A DNA stretch of 51,761 bases, taken from JAYQPQ01 sp038145405 (GTDB lineage: Bacteria; Pseudomonadota; Gammaproteobacteria; Pseudomonadales; GM7GCV1). The notes under the pieces were generated by a model. It was not told the DNA's origin, made no database searches, and was given only the letters and a program-made list of their open reading frames with translations. Position 1 is the first letter of the stretch; every line of letters starts with the position of its first letter. Made by a program: the position numbers and the translations under genes. Positions 17,497 to 25,469 of the stretch are shown here, piece after piece. Location: positions 1 through 51,761 of the forward strand of contig JAYQPQ010000004.1 in the NCBI GenBank assembly GCA_038145405.1, read 5' to 3'.

Positions 17497-17786
17497 GCAG
17501 AATTCTCCGTTGCGGGGTCTGGGCAGACAGGCAGGCACCCTTCAATCAATGCAAGCTTTTCGGCCCGACTCAGGCTTTTTATCTGATACTCGCGCCGCAG
17601 CGCGTTCGATCGGGTCAGTCCCGGCTCGCGGTGCACGATGGCACGCGGCGTGCGACCGGCAAAAAAACGCGCCCCTCGCGCACCCTGACGGTGCTCCAGC
17701 AGGCGTCGCTCAGGATCGGTGGATATGCCCGTGTAGAGCAGGCCATCTTCAGTCTCGATGATATAGACGGTCCAGCTGCTTTGCAT
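17493..17786 (-). CDS. GIY-YIG nuclease-domain protein (YhbQ-like)
   Basis: A 97-residue single-domain GIY-YIG protein. The motif appears as VYIIET..LLYTGIS (YII and YTG), followed by the conserved Arg-rich helix DPERRLLEHRQG, ARFFAGRTP and the Glu in ALRREYQIKSLSRAEK. The ATG at 17786 starts next to the domain; the longer frame adds residues not typical of the family. E. coli YhbQ is reported to nick DNA, but many relatives are uncharacterised. Its stop overlaps the start of the glutamate-synthase-like gene, so the two are coupled though functionally unrelated. Confidence 0.85.
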   Translation of the reverse strand: MQSSWTVYIIETEDGLLYTGISTDPERRLLEHRQGARGARFFAGRTPRAIVHREPGLTRSNALRREYQIKSLSRAEKLALIEGCLPVCPDPATENSA

Positions 17787-17939
17787 TCGCGGTCTTTTCC
17801 AAGTACAAGCGATGTTCTGGTGTAGGGCAGAAAAATTCAAGCCTGTCAGTCTCCCAGCTTACCATCCGTCAACAAAGCTGGGATTGACGCGAGCAGGCAC
17901 TAGACTGGCCTTCTGATTTCTAGTTCGAGAACCTTATTT

Positions 17940-18524
17940 GTGAACCACCCGCTAACGTTGGAACGACTCTTCGATGAGGCACGCACCCAGCGCCGCTACT
18001 TCGACCGTCCCTTGCCGGAGGGCACGCTTGAGGCGCTTTATGAGCACCTGAAGTGGGGCCCCACCAGCGGCAATTACTGCCCTGCCCGATTTACCTTTGT
18101 GCAGTCAAAGCAGGCACGCGAGCAGCTCGCCGATTGTGCCAGTGAAGGCAACCGCGAGCGCATCCGCACGGCGCCGGCCACCGTAATCATTGCCACGGAT
18201 GAAAAATTCTACGAGCACTTGGGCCTGCTTGTACCGCACCGCCCCAACGCCGCCGATGACTTCCGCAACAAACCCGAACTCGCCGCGACGACCGCCTTGC
18301 GCAACGGCACGCTGCAGGGCGCCTACCTGATGCTGGCTGCGCGCGGCTTGGGCCTGGACTGTACCCCCATGTCCGGCTTCAAGGCCGAAGAAGTCAACGC
18401 TCGCTTTTTTGCCGACAGTAGCTGGCGCGTCAACTTTATCTGCTGTCTGGGTTATGGTGATCCGCAAGCCCTGCACCCACGGGCTCCCCGCCTCAGCTTC
18501 AATCAGGCCTGCCAGGTGCTCTGA
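17940..18524 (+). CDS. rutE: Nitroreductase family, malonic semialdehyde reductase RutE-like
   Basis: A 194-residue FMN-dependent oxidoreductase. The N-terminus LFDEARTQRRYFDRPL, the GPTSGNYCPARF segment and LAARGLGLDCTPMSGF match the RutE/HadB group, which reduces malonic semialdehyde to 3-hydroxypropionate during pyrimidine breakdown. The start is GTG 17940. No other rut gene is nearby, so it may serve a more general detoxifying reduction. It lies 3 bp before the pterin dehydratase gene. The GabD-like aldehyde dehydrogenase follows and may share its transcript; semialdehyde handling is a common theme (inference). Confidence 0.75.
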   Translation: MNHPLTLERLFDEARTQRRYFDRPLPEGTLEALYEHLKWGPTSGNYCPARFTFVQSKQAREQLADCASEGNRERIRTAPATVIIATDEKFYEHLGLLVPHRPNAADDFRNKPELAATTALRNGTLQGAYLMLAARGLGLDCTPMSGFKAEEVNARFFADSSWRVNFICCLGYGDPQALHPRAPRLSFNQACQVL

Positions 18525-18527
18525 AAC

Positions 18528-18845
18528 ATGCCGACCGCGGCAAACTTCAGCGAACGACTCAAGCAACTGCAACGTGAGGGTTGGATTCTATCGATCTCAG
18601 GCGATCAGCTATGCCGTCAGCTGCGCTTTGCCGATTTCGGCTCGGCTTTTGGCCTGATGCAGGAAGTGGCGCGCGAAGCGGAGCGCATCGATCACCACCC
18701 CGACTGGTCCAACAGCTTCAACCGGGTAACCATTTGCCTGACCACCCACAGCAGCCGCTCGTTGACGGAGAAGGATTTGCAACTGGCGGAATTTATCGGC
18801 GCACTGGCGGGAAAACTAGCAAGCGCCGACAGTCAGGGAGAATGA
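18528..18845 (+). CDS. phhB: 4a-hydroxytetrahydrobiopterin dehydratase (PCD/DCoH)
   Basis: A 105-residue cytoplasmic enzyme that dehydrates the carbinolamine formed by pterin-dependent hydroxylases. The signature EAERIDHHPDWSNSFNRV and the following CLTTHSS carry the expected His-His-Pro, Trp and His residues; LTEKDLQLAEFI closes the domain. The length is normal. It lies 3 bp after the nitroreductase. No phenylalanine hydroxylase gene is in the window, so it could serve phenylalanine catabolism or molybdopterin-related pterin recycling elsewhere. Confidence 0.9.
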   Translation: MPTAANFSERLKQLQREGWILSISGDQLCRQLRFADFGSAFGLMQEVAREAERIDHHPDWSNSFNRVTICLTTHSSRSLTEKDLQLAEFIGALAGKLASADSQGE

Positions 18846-18914
18846 GCTGCGGTTGCGGCCCATGGCCGCATTGATTAACGTGCTGATCGGTAGCCACCCC
18901 GAAACTGCACCGCC

Positions 18915-20363
18915 ATGAAACTGGAACATTCTGCTTTGTTGCACACCCAATGCTATATCAATGGCAACTGGGTGGACGGCGCCAACGGCACTATTGCCGT
19001 GGATAATCCAGCGACCGGCGAGCTGATCGCCAGCGTGCCGAATCTGGGCGCTAAAGAAACCCGACAGGCCATTGACTGTGCCCAGGCCGCCCTGCCAGCC
19101 TGGCGTGCACGCGCCGCCGCGGAACGCGCCGCCCTGCTCATGCAGTGGTATCAACTTATCAAATCGCATCGCCAGGATCTGGCGCGCATCATGACAGCCG
19201 AGCAGGGCAAACCGCTCACCGAAGCTCTAGGCGAAGTCGACTACGGCGCCTCTTTCGTTAAGTGGTACGCCGAAGAAGCGGTGCGCGTCTACGGCGAAAC
19301 CATACCCGCACCGCGTACCGACCAACGTATCTGGGTTATTCGCCAGCCCGTCGGGGTATGCGCGCTCATTACCCCCTGGAATTTTCCGCTCGCCATGATT
19401 ACCCGCAAGGCTGCTCCCGCGCTGGCTGCGGGCTGCACCCTGATCAGTCGCCCGGCTAGCCTGACGCCGCTGACAGCTCTGGCGCTGGCAGAGCTGGCGC
19501 ATCAGGCCGGCTTTCCGGCCGGTGTGTTCAATGTCATCAGTGGGGATTCGGGGCCTATCGGTGCCGAGCTGACCAGCAATGAAATGGTGCGCAAACTCAG
19601 CTTTACCGGATCTACAGCGGTGGGGCGCAAGTTGCTCGCCCAGTGCGCTGGCAGCGTCAAGAAGGTGTCGATGGAACTGGGCGGCAACGCACCCTTTATT
19701 GTCTTTGACGATGCCGACCTCGACGCCGCGGTCGAGGGTATCATGGCATCCAAATTTCGAAATACCGGCCAGACCTGCGTTTGTGCCAACCGCATTTATG
19801 TGCAGCGCAGCGTCTACCAGGAATTTGCCGACCGCTTGGTGGGGCGTGTGGCAGACCTGCTGGTTGGACCGGGCGATGAAGCCGGCGTCAACCAGGGCCC
19901 GCTGATCAACAGCGATGCGCTGGAGAAAGTAGAGGAGCATATCGCGGATGCCACCAGCAAGGGCGCCGCGTTGCTGTGCGGCGGCAAACGCCACGTCCGT
20001 GGGGGATTATTTTTCGAGCCCTCCGTACTAAGCCATTGCCGTGGCGACATGCTGGTGGCGCAAGAGGAAACTTTTGGTCCCGTCGCTCCGCTGTTTGCCT
20101 TTGAGGATGAAACCGACGTGCTGACGCAAGCCAATGCCACCGAGGTCGGTTTGGCCGCCTATTTCTACAGTCGGGACATGGGACGCATTATGCGCATTGC
20201 GGAAGGGCTGGAAGTCGGCATGGTGGGGGTGAACGCCGGCATCATATCCACAGCGGTTGCCCCCTTTGGCGGGGTCAAGCAGTCCGGTATCGGCCGCGAG
20301 GGAGGACGCCAGGGCCTGCTGGAGTACCTCGAGGAAAAGTACATTCTGCTAGGTGGAATCTAA
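18915..20363 (+). CDS. gabD: NAD(P)-dependent succinate-semialdehyde dehydrogenase-like ALDH
   Basis: A 482-residue aldehyde dehydrogenase of the GabD group, oxidising succinate semialdehyde to succinate. Landmarks are CYINGNWVDGANG at the N-terminus, ITPWNFPLAM (Asn156), FTGSTAVGRKL, MELGGNAP (Glu254), GQTCVCANR (Cys288, followed by Cys290 as in other GabDs), ETFGPVAPLF and FGGVKQSGIGREGG. The Lys of the conserved KPA motif, which normally contacts the cofactor ribose, is Arg179 here (LISRPAS). No 4-aminobutyrate transaminase is near. Its TAA overlaps the stop of the convergent apbE gene. Confidence 0.88.
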   Translation: MKLEHSALLHTQCYINGNWVDGANGTIAVDNPATGELIASVPNLGAKETRQAIDCAQAALPAWRARAAAERAALLMQWYQLIKSHRQDLARIMTAEQGKPLTEALGEVDYGASFVKWYAEEAVRVYGETIPAPRTDQRIWVIRQPVGVCALITPWNFPLAMITRKAAPALAAGCTLISRPASLTPLTALALAELAHQAGFPAGVFNVISGDSGPIGAELTSNEMVRKLSFTGSTAVGRKLLAQCAGSVKKVSMELGGNAPFIVFDDADLDAAVEGIMASKFRNTGQTCVCANRIYVQRSVYQEFADRLVGRVADLLVGPGDEAGVNQGPLINSDALEKVEEHIADATSKGAALLCGGKRHVRGGLFFEPSVLSHCRGDMLVAQEETFGPVAPLFAFEDETDVLTQANATEVGLAAYFYSRDMGRIMRIAEGLEVGMVGVNAGIISTAVAPFGGVKQSGIGREGGRQGLLEYLEEKYILLGGI

Positions 20364-21364
20364 TCGCCGAATAATGCCTGCCAGCGGGCATTGGTCAAAT
20401 CGTGGAAATTGCTCTCGTCGGCAGGGTCGCGCAGTATCAGTAGCACCGCCAGCCCCTGAGTGTCGGCCAGAGCCAGCCCGCTGGCCGGATCGAGTATCAT
20501 CAGCGCCGTGGCCCAACCATCTGCCATGGTCACGTCTTCAGCTACCACCGAAGCCGATGCGATAGCGTTGTCCGCCGGCTGGCCCGTGCGCGCATCGATG
20601 ATGTGCGAATAACGGCGACCGTCCAGAATAAAGAAATTGCGGTAATCGCCAGAGGTTGCCACGGCCTGATCAACCAGTGGAAGCGTCAGGGTGGCAGAGG
20701 GTAGATTGCCGGCCGCGGGGTTTTCCACCCCAACCCGCCAGGGCTCGCCAAACTTGTCGCCCTGCGCCAGAAGTTCGCCGCCGATCTCAATCAGGAAATT
20801 ATCCAGTCCCTCAGCGCGCAGGTAATTCGCCACGGCATCTACGCCATAGCCCTTGGCGATGGACGAGAGATTTATCTGCAGGTCGTCGCGATCCTTGCAA
20901 AGGCGCGCTCCCGTCAGCTCGAGATGCTGGTAGCCGGAGCGCGCCAGCGTGGCAGCGATCAAACCGGCATCCGGCGCGCTGACACCTTCCGCTGCGCCAA
21001 AGCCCCACAGATCGATGACCGGTCCCAGGCTGACGTCGTAGGCGCCCTGGGTCAGCGCGGAAATCTCCAGCGCCGCACCCATGACCTCGGCAAAAGCCGG
21101 GGAAATATCCACACAGCCCGCCGCCATCTGGTTGAAGCGACTGATCTCCGAATCGGGATCCCAGGTCGACATGGCGCTGTTGACCTCGGCCAACACCTGC
21201 ATGATGCCGGTATGCAGCAGAGTCAAATCGCGATCTTGCGTCTCGGTGAGCACCAGCGACCAGGTGGTACCCATGGTCACGCCGGCCAGGCGCACGCTTT
21301 CCTCGGGCCGGGAGCACCCGGTCAGGGCGAGCAGCAAACACAGCGAGAATAAAGTGCCTTTCAT
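20360..21364 (-). CDS. apbE: FAD:protein FMN transferase ApbE (lipoprotein)
   Basis: ApbE attaches FMN from FAD to Thr/Ser of target proteins such as NqrB, NqrC and RnfG. The 334 residues begin with a lipoprotein signal (LALTGC, Cys17). They contain GVTMGTTWSL, STWDPDSEISRFN, DVSLGPVIDLWGFG, INLSSIAKGYGVD, LIEIGGELLAQG, VATSGDYRNFF and RRYSHIIDARTG, all standard for the family; the metal-binding Asp/Thr region (VTMADGWATALMI) is near the end. It overlaps the flavin reductase gene by 4 bp (ATGA) and is the last gene of a three-gene set. No Nqr, Rnf or FMN-binding-domain target is encoded in the window. Confidence 0.93.
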   Translation of the reverse strand: MKGTLFSLCLLLALTGCSRPEESVRLAGVTMGTTWSLVLTETQDRDLTLLHTGIMQVLAEVNSAMSTWDPDSEISRFNQMAAGCVDISPAFAEVMGAALEISALTQGAYDVSLGPVIDLWGFGAAEGVSAPDAGLIAATLARSGYQHLELTGARLCKDRDDLQINLSSIAKGYGVDAVANYLRAEGLDNFLIEIGGELLAQGDKFGEPWRVGVENPAAGNLPSATLTLPLVDQAVATSGDYRNFFILDGRRYSHIIDARTGQPADNAIASASVVAEDVTMADGWATALMILDPASGLALADTQGLAVLLILRDPADESNFHDLTNARWQALFGD

Positions 21365-21990
21365 CCTCGCGATTCGGGCCTCGGCATCTCGAAGGTCTCC
21401 TCAATCAGCGCGTAGTCCTGATAACCCAGACGGGCAATGGGGCGTAGTTTGCGGATGTCGACGCGCCCATCGGTGATCACCTTATCGGCAATATGGATGC
21501 CCACTACCTCGCCGATCACGATGCGTGCCTGCACCGAGGGTTTGCGGCTGGGAATATGCAAGACCTGGCGTAGACGACACTCCATGCTGACCGGCGATTC
21601 TGCCACCCGAGGGGGCTTCACCAGTTGGCAATCCGCCTTGGTCACGCCGGCGTACTCAAACTCATCGACCGTCCGGGCCAATGCAGTCGAGCTCTGGTTG
21701 ACCTGCTCACGCAAATCCCAGGTGGCCATGTTGTAGACGAATTCGCCGGTGCGCATGACGTTATAGGGCGTGTCCTTGACGTCGCCTTCCAGATGCGGAC
21801 CCACGGCCGAAAACATCAGGGTCGGCGGATCGTCGATCAGCATCTGGAAGTAACTAAAGGGCGCCAGATTGGCGACGCCCTCAGGGCTGAGGGTAGATAT
21901 CCAACCGATAGGCCGCGGCGACACTAGCGCCTTGATGGGATTAAAGGCCAGGCCGAGTGTCGATTTGTCCTGTTCAGGCCGGAAGAACAT
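21361..21990 (-). CDS. Flavin reductase family protein (FMN-binding split barrel)
   Basis: A 209-residue protein of the DIM6/NTAB flavin-reductase-like family. It shows SPRPIGWISTLSPEG, NLAPFSYFQMLIDDPPTLMF, KDTPYNVMRTGEFVYNM and SPVSMECRLRQVLHI. Such proteins bind FMN and often act with NAD(P)H or as flavin donors, but many are uncharacterised. ATG 21990 is preferred because an AGGA site precedes it and MFFRPEQ is the usual start; it then overlaps the upstream gene by 17 bp. Its stop overlaps the apbE start, so the three genes are co-translated. Confidence 0.85.
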   Translation of the reverse strand: MFFRPEQDKSTLGLAFNPIKALVSPRPIGWISTLSPEGVANLAPFSYFQMLIDDPPTLMFSAVGPHLEGDVKDTPYNVMRTGEFVYNMATWDLREQVNQSSTALARTVDEFEYAGVTKADCQLVKPPRVAESPVSMECRLRQVLHIPSRKPSVQARIVIGEVVGIHIADKVITDGRVDIRKLRPIARLGYQDYALIEETFEMPRPESRG

Positions 21991-22939
21991 GGGGTTCCTG
22001 ATCGATGGCAATCTGGCGCACCGCCAGCGCTCGATAAATGGGGAAATGTTCGGTTTCCTCCGCTCGACAGGTCAGGAAGTTAGCCACAGTCGATTGGGTT
22101 TCCTCGATGTCCACCTCGAGCAGCATTTGCGTCTCGCGATCCTGAAATCTGATGCAATGCCCTCGATCGCCCCGTGCATGATGGGAGTGGAACTGAAGAC
22201 GATCGATGCGATGGATTCCCACTTCACGACGTGCAAAGATCTCCGCCGCCTGCGTCAATTTAGGGTAGCAGCTGCGTCCGCGCATGTGCTCCGGTGCCAG
22301 TTCTCCCTTTTCGTAGAGCTGCACCAGCTCCAGTGCCTGCTGCGGGGTCACCCGACCGTAGTAAAGGCCGTGCGGCATACAAACCAGGTTGGCAGCAAAG
22401 CGGTCACCTCCGACGTGAGAAGCGCGCCACACGCGTTCGCCCAGGCGCTGGCGTAGGTGTTGATAGACCGGCATGCCGTATTTGGCGCAGCACTTGTCGC
22501 GCTTGCCATGGGTACATACCAGGTAGATTGGACCTGTCTGTGGGCCGGCATAGGTGCCAGCCAGAATCTCCGCATAGGGCAGTTCGAGCAGATCTTCATA
22601 CTCGATCCAATCAAAGCCATAAATCTCGGCCCGCGCATTGCGGCTGATAATGACAAAGGCTTTGCGAACTGGGAGCAGCTTTGCGTCGGAATTGCGAATC
22701 AACAGGATGCTGGACTTTTCCTGGCCAAAGAAGTGCGCCAGATGGTCCCGCACGTGTGGCGGAACCGCACTGCCAGCGTAGGCTTGAATAGCCCAGGCCG
22801 CATGATCCTGTAGCAACAGCCAGGCGCGGCGGGTACCCACCGTGCCGGCCAGCATCTCGCTACTCTGCAGGGAAATATCCCGGCAAAAAATTGCTTTGTC
22901 CAGCATCTCATTTGCACATGAAATTCGGGCAACGATCAT
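21974..22939 (-). CDS. Sucrase/ferredoxin-like protein (thioredoxin-fold, Apd1/Aim32-related)
   Basis: A 321-residue member of the sucraseferredoxin-like family, related to yeast Apd1/Aim32. Those carry an unusual [2Fe-2S] cluster held by two Cys and two His. The Cys pair is present (VCTHGKRDKCCAKYG: C142 and C151, plus C150) and so is the first His (SHVGGDRFAAN, His175). The second His of the yeast HxxxH motif is Asp179 here. The N-terminal half (about 1-130) is the weaker conserved part with Cys8 and Cys19. It is the first gene of a set with a flavin reductase and apbE, which suggests a redox role. Alternative starts at codons 12 or later are possible. Confidence 0.8.
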   Translation of the reverse strand: MIVARISCANEMLDKAIFCRDISLQSSEMLAGTVGTRRAWLLLQDHAAWAIQAYAGSAVPPHVRDHLAHFFGQEKSSILLIRNSDAKLLPVRKAFVIISRNARAEIYGFDWIEYEDLLELPYAEILAGTYAGPQTGPIYLVCTHGKRDKCCAKYGMPVYQHLRQRLGERVWRASHVGGDRFAANLVCMPHGLYYGRVTPQQALELVQLYEKGELAPEHMRGRSCYPKLTQAAEIFARREVGIHRIDRLQFHSHHARGDRGHCIRFQDRETQMLLEVDIEETQSTVANFLTCRAEETEHFPIYRALAVRQIAIDQEPHVLPA

Positions 22940-23164
22940 AGCATCCCGAGCTCGATCCGTTACAATGCGCAGCCTTTCGCCATGCGGCCTGCGCCCGCAT
23001 CAGAGCGACCCGATCGACCGAGACCCCACTGAAAATGGTGCAGTGCTTTACAAGACTTAAAAGTTCTAGCGAAAGGCTTACGCCTGCCGCCGAAGGCTAT
23101 CAGTTATCATTTGCAACGGGTTCACTGTCCTCCATTTCACCACTTAACCCCTGATGGAATTTCA

Positions 23165-25363
23165 ATGAAATTTGCGCTGAGAAGCCTGCTGGTAATGTTT
23201 ACCCTTGCCAGTTCTCTCCAGGCCCAGACTGTGAATACGGCAAATAAGTCTTTCCAGATTCCCAAGGTCGACGCCGAACCTACCATTGATGGCCAGCTTT
23301 CCCCAGGTGAATGGGACGATGCCGTGGTGATTGACGACTTCTACGAGGTGCGTCCGATCGAGTTTGCCGAGGCCAAGATGCGTACGGTTTACTACCTCAA
23401 GTACACCGAAGATGCCTTACTGGTCGGTGTCTATGCTTACGACAACCCCGCCAACATCACCGCTCAAGTGTTGCGCCACGGCGTATCTCTCATGAACGAT
23501 GATCGTGTCCATATTCTGCTGGACACTTTTAATAATCAGCGCAGTGGCTACCAATTTCAGACCAATCCCAACGGGGTACGCTACGAGGGGCTCTATACCG
23601 GAGCCAACGGTATATCCTATGAGTGGACCGCTATCTGGGACGCGGGCGCACAGATCGTCGCCGACGGCTGGACCGCCGAGATGCGCATCCCCTTCAAGAG
23701 CCTGACCTTCAGTCCGGATAGTGACACCTGGGGCGTCAATTTCTGGCGCGAAATTCCCCGCGACCGCTCGCGCATTGGCTGGATGTCGCGCAATGGCCAG
23801 AGCAATCTGCCCAACTCCGGCACCATGTCCGGGCTCACCGGGCTGAACCAGGGTATGGGACTCGATATCACGCCGGTGCTGAGCTCGACCTACGCCGACA
23901 ACGAGCTGACCGGAGCGCGTTCAGAGGCCAATCCGTCGCTGGACATGACCTATAAGCTGACGCCGTCGCTGAACCTGACACTCACCCTGAATACCGACTT
24001 TGCTGCAACCGAAGTCGACAGTATTCAGCTCGATCTGGGGCGCTTCAGCACAAGACTGCAGGAGAAGCGCGGCTTTTTCCTGACCGATATGGACATCTTC
24101 GCCTTCGCCCCGCGCGGTGGCATGAGTGGTGGCTCAGGCGGCGGAGGTGGTGGTGGCGCGGGTAGTCCCGACCCCTTCTTTTCGCGCAATATCGGCATTG
24201 TGCGCGGCCAGGCAGTCGACCTGATCGGCGGCGTCAAGCTGAGTGGTCGTATCGGTGGCTTTGATGTCGGCACGCTGCTGATTCGCCAGGACGAAGCCGG
24301 CACGGTCGATGCCACGAACCTCTTCGTTGGTCGACTCAAGCGAACTGTCTTGACCGAATCCGAGCTGGGCGTGATATATACCAATGGCGATCCCTCATCC
24401 AACGATGAGACCTCGACCCTGGGTGTTGACTTTACCTACCGCAATACCCGCATCGGCAATAACCGCGATCTGGAAATTCAGCTGTGGGCGCAGCAGAGCG
24501 ACAACCCAGGAGTGACCTCGGACAATATGGCCTGGAACGCCTCTTTCAATCTGCCCTCGCGCAATTCCTGGAACATGATGGGGCGCGTGCAGGAAGTGCA
24601 GGAGAATTTTGACCCGCGTCTGGGTTTTGCCAATCGCACTGGCGTCCGTCAGTACTCGTTGACTGGCGGCAACTACTGGATCTTCCGCGGTCACCCCTGG
24701 ATTCAGCAAATCCAGTCGAGTCTGGCCCTGGCCAAGTACGAGAACCTCGATGATGGCAGCCGTCAGTCCAGCAGCATCGACTGGACCATCATCAACCTGA
24801 GTACAATAAGTGGCGATGTGCTGAGTCTTAATGCCAGCAAGGATGTCGAGCTGCTGCGCGTGGGTGAGCGCGTCCCGCTGGCCAGTCTGGGCGTCGTTAT
24901 TCCTGCTGATGAATACAACAACTACGACATCAGCTTGATGCTGAACACCAGCGGCGCAAGATCCTGGGATTCCCGCCTGCGTGTTAGCGGCGGTGATTAC
25001 TACACAGGAACAAGGCTGGTGGTAGGACCAGCTTTTGGCTGGCGTCTCAACAAGCATTTGTCCTTCGACCTGAACTACACATTCACCCAGTACGATATGC
25101 CGGATGTAAAGGCCTATACCCGCGTCGCGACCATTACTAATGAAGTCGCTTTCTCGCCGTCGCTTTCGCTGGTCAATATTGTGCAGTACGAAAATGTCTC
25201 GGACAGCTTGGGACTTAACTCGCGCTTCCGCTGGAACCTGGGTGCCGGCAAGGACATCTGGTTCGTCCTGAGCCACAATATGAGCGATACCGACGAAAAC
25301 GGTGAGTTCACGCGCGTAGAAAGCTCAGCCTCCTTCAAGTTCAGCTACACGCTGCGCTATTAG
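23165..25363 (+). CDS. DUF5916-family outer-membrane protein with CBM9/DOMON-like domain
   Basis: A 732-residue secreted protein. ATG 23165 gives a clean signal peptide (MKFALRSLLVMFTLASSLQAQ). Residues about 30-220 are a carbohydrate-binding-family-9-like domain (PTIDGQLSPGEWDDAVVIDDF; DDRVHILLDTFNNQRSGYQF; WTAEMRIPFKSLTF). The rest is the DUF5916 part, predicted to be an outer-membrane beta-barrel, ending in the aromatic FKFSYTLRY. A glycine-rich stretch with seven consecutive Gly (about residues 317-335) lies between the two barrel-like parts at the DPFFSRNIG motif. Function is unknown; relatives often accompany TonB systems, peptidases or sugar use. It is monocistronic, with no clear promoter. 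Confidence 0.85.
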   Translation: MKFALRSLLVMFTLASSLQAQTVNTANKSFQIPKVDAEPTIDGQLSPGEWDDAVVIDDFYEVRPIEFAEAKMRTVYYLKYTEDALLVGVYAYDNPANITAQVLRHGVSLMNDDRVHILLDTFNNQRSGYQFQTNPNGVRYEGLYTGANGISYEWTAIWDAGAQIVADGWTAEMRIPFKSLTFSPDSDTWGVNFWREIPRDRSRIGWMSRNGQSNLPNSGTMSGLTGLNQGMGLDITPVLSSTYADNELTGARSEANPSLDMTYKLTPSLNLTLTLNTDFAATEVDSIQLDLGRFSTRLQEKRGFFLTDMDIFAFAPRGGMSGGSGGGGGGGAGSPDPFFSRNIGIVRGQAVDLIGGVKLSGRIGGFDVGTLLIRQDEAGTVDATNLFVGRLKRTVLTESELGVIYTNGDPSSNDETSTLGVDFTYRNTRIGNNRDLEIQLWAQQSDNPGVTSDNMAWNASFNLPSRNSWNMMGRVQEVQENFDPRLGFANRTGVRQYSLTGGNYWIFRGHPWIQQIQSSLALAKYENLDDGSRQSSSIDWTIINLSTISGDVLSLNASKDVELLRVGERVPLASLGVVIPADEYNNYDISLMLNTSGARSWDSRLRVSGGDYYTGTRLVVGPAFGWRLNKHLSFDLNYTFTQYDMPDVKAYTRVATITNEVAFSPSLSLVNIVQYENVSDSLGLNSRFRWNLGAGKDIWFVLSHNMSDTDENGEFTRVESSASFKFSYTLRY

Positions 25364-25370
25364 TCAGCAG

Positions 25371-25399
25371 CCCGGGTAAGCGAAGCGCCTACCCCGGGC
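25371..25399. repeat. Intergenic palindrome (REP-like hairpin)
   Basis: An imperfect inverted repeat CCCGGGTA...TACCCCGGG with an inner GCG-AA-GCGC part lies 8 bp past the DUF5916 stop codon. No T run follows, so it is not a classical terminator. It resembles short GC-rich intergenic palindromes found in many gammaproteobacteria; only one copy is seen here. Confidence 0.45.
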
Positions 25400-25469
25400 G
25401 CCCTCAGCAAAATTGGGGCAAAGCTGCTATCCTGCCGCTAGCTCAACAGTCAGCCTGCCAACCATTGAG

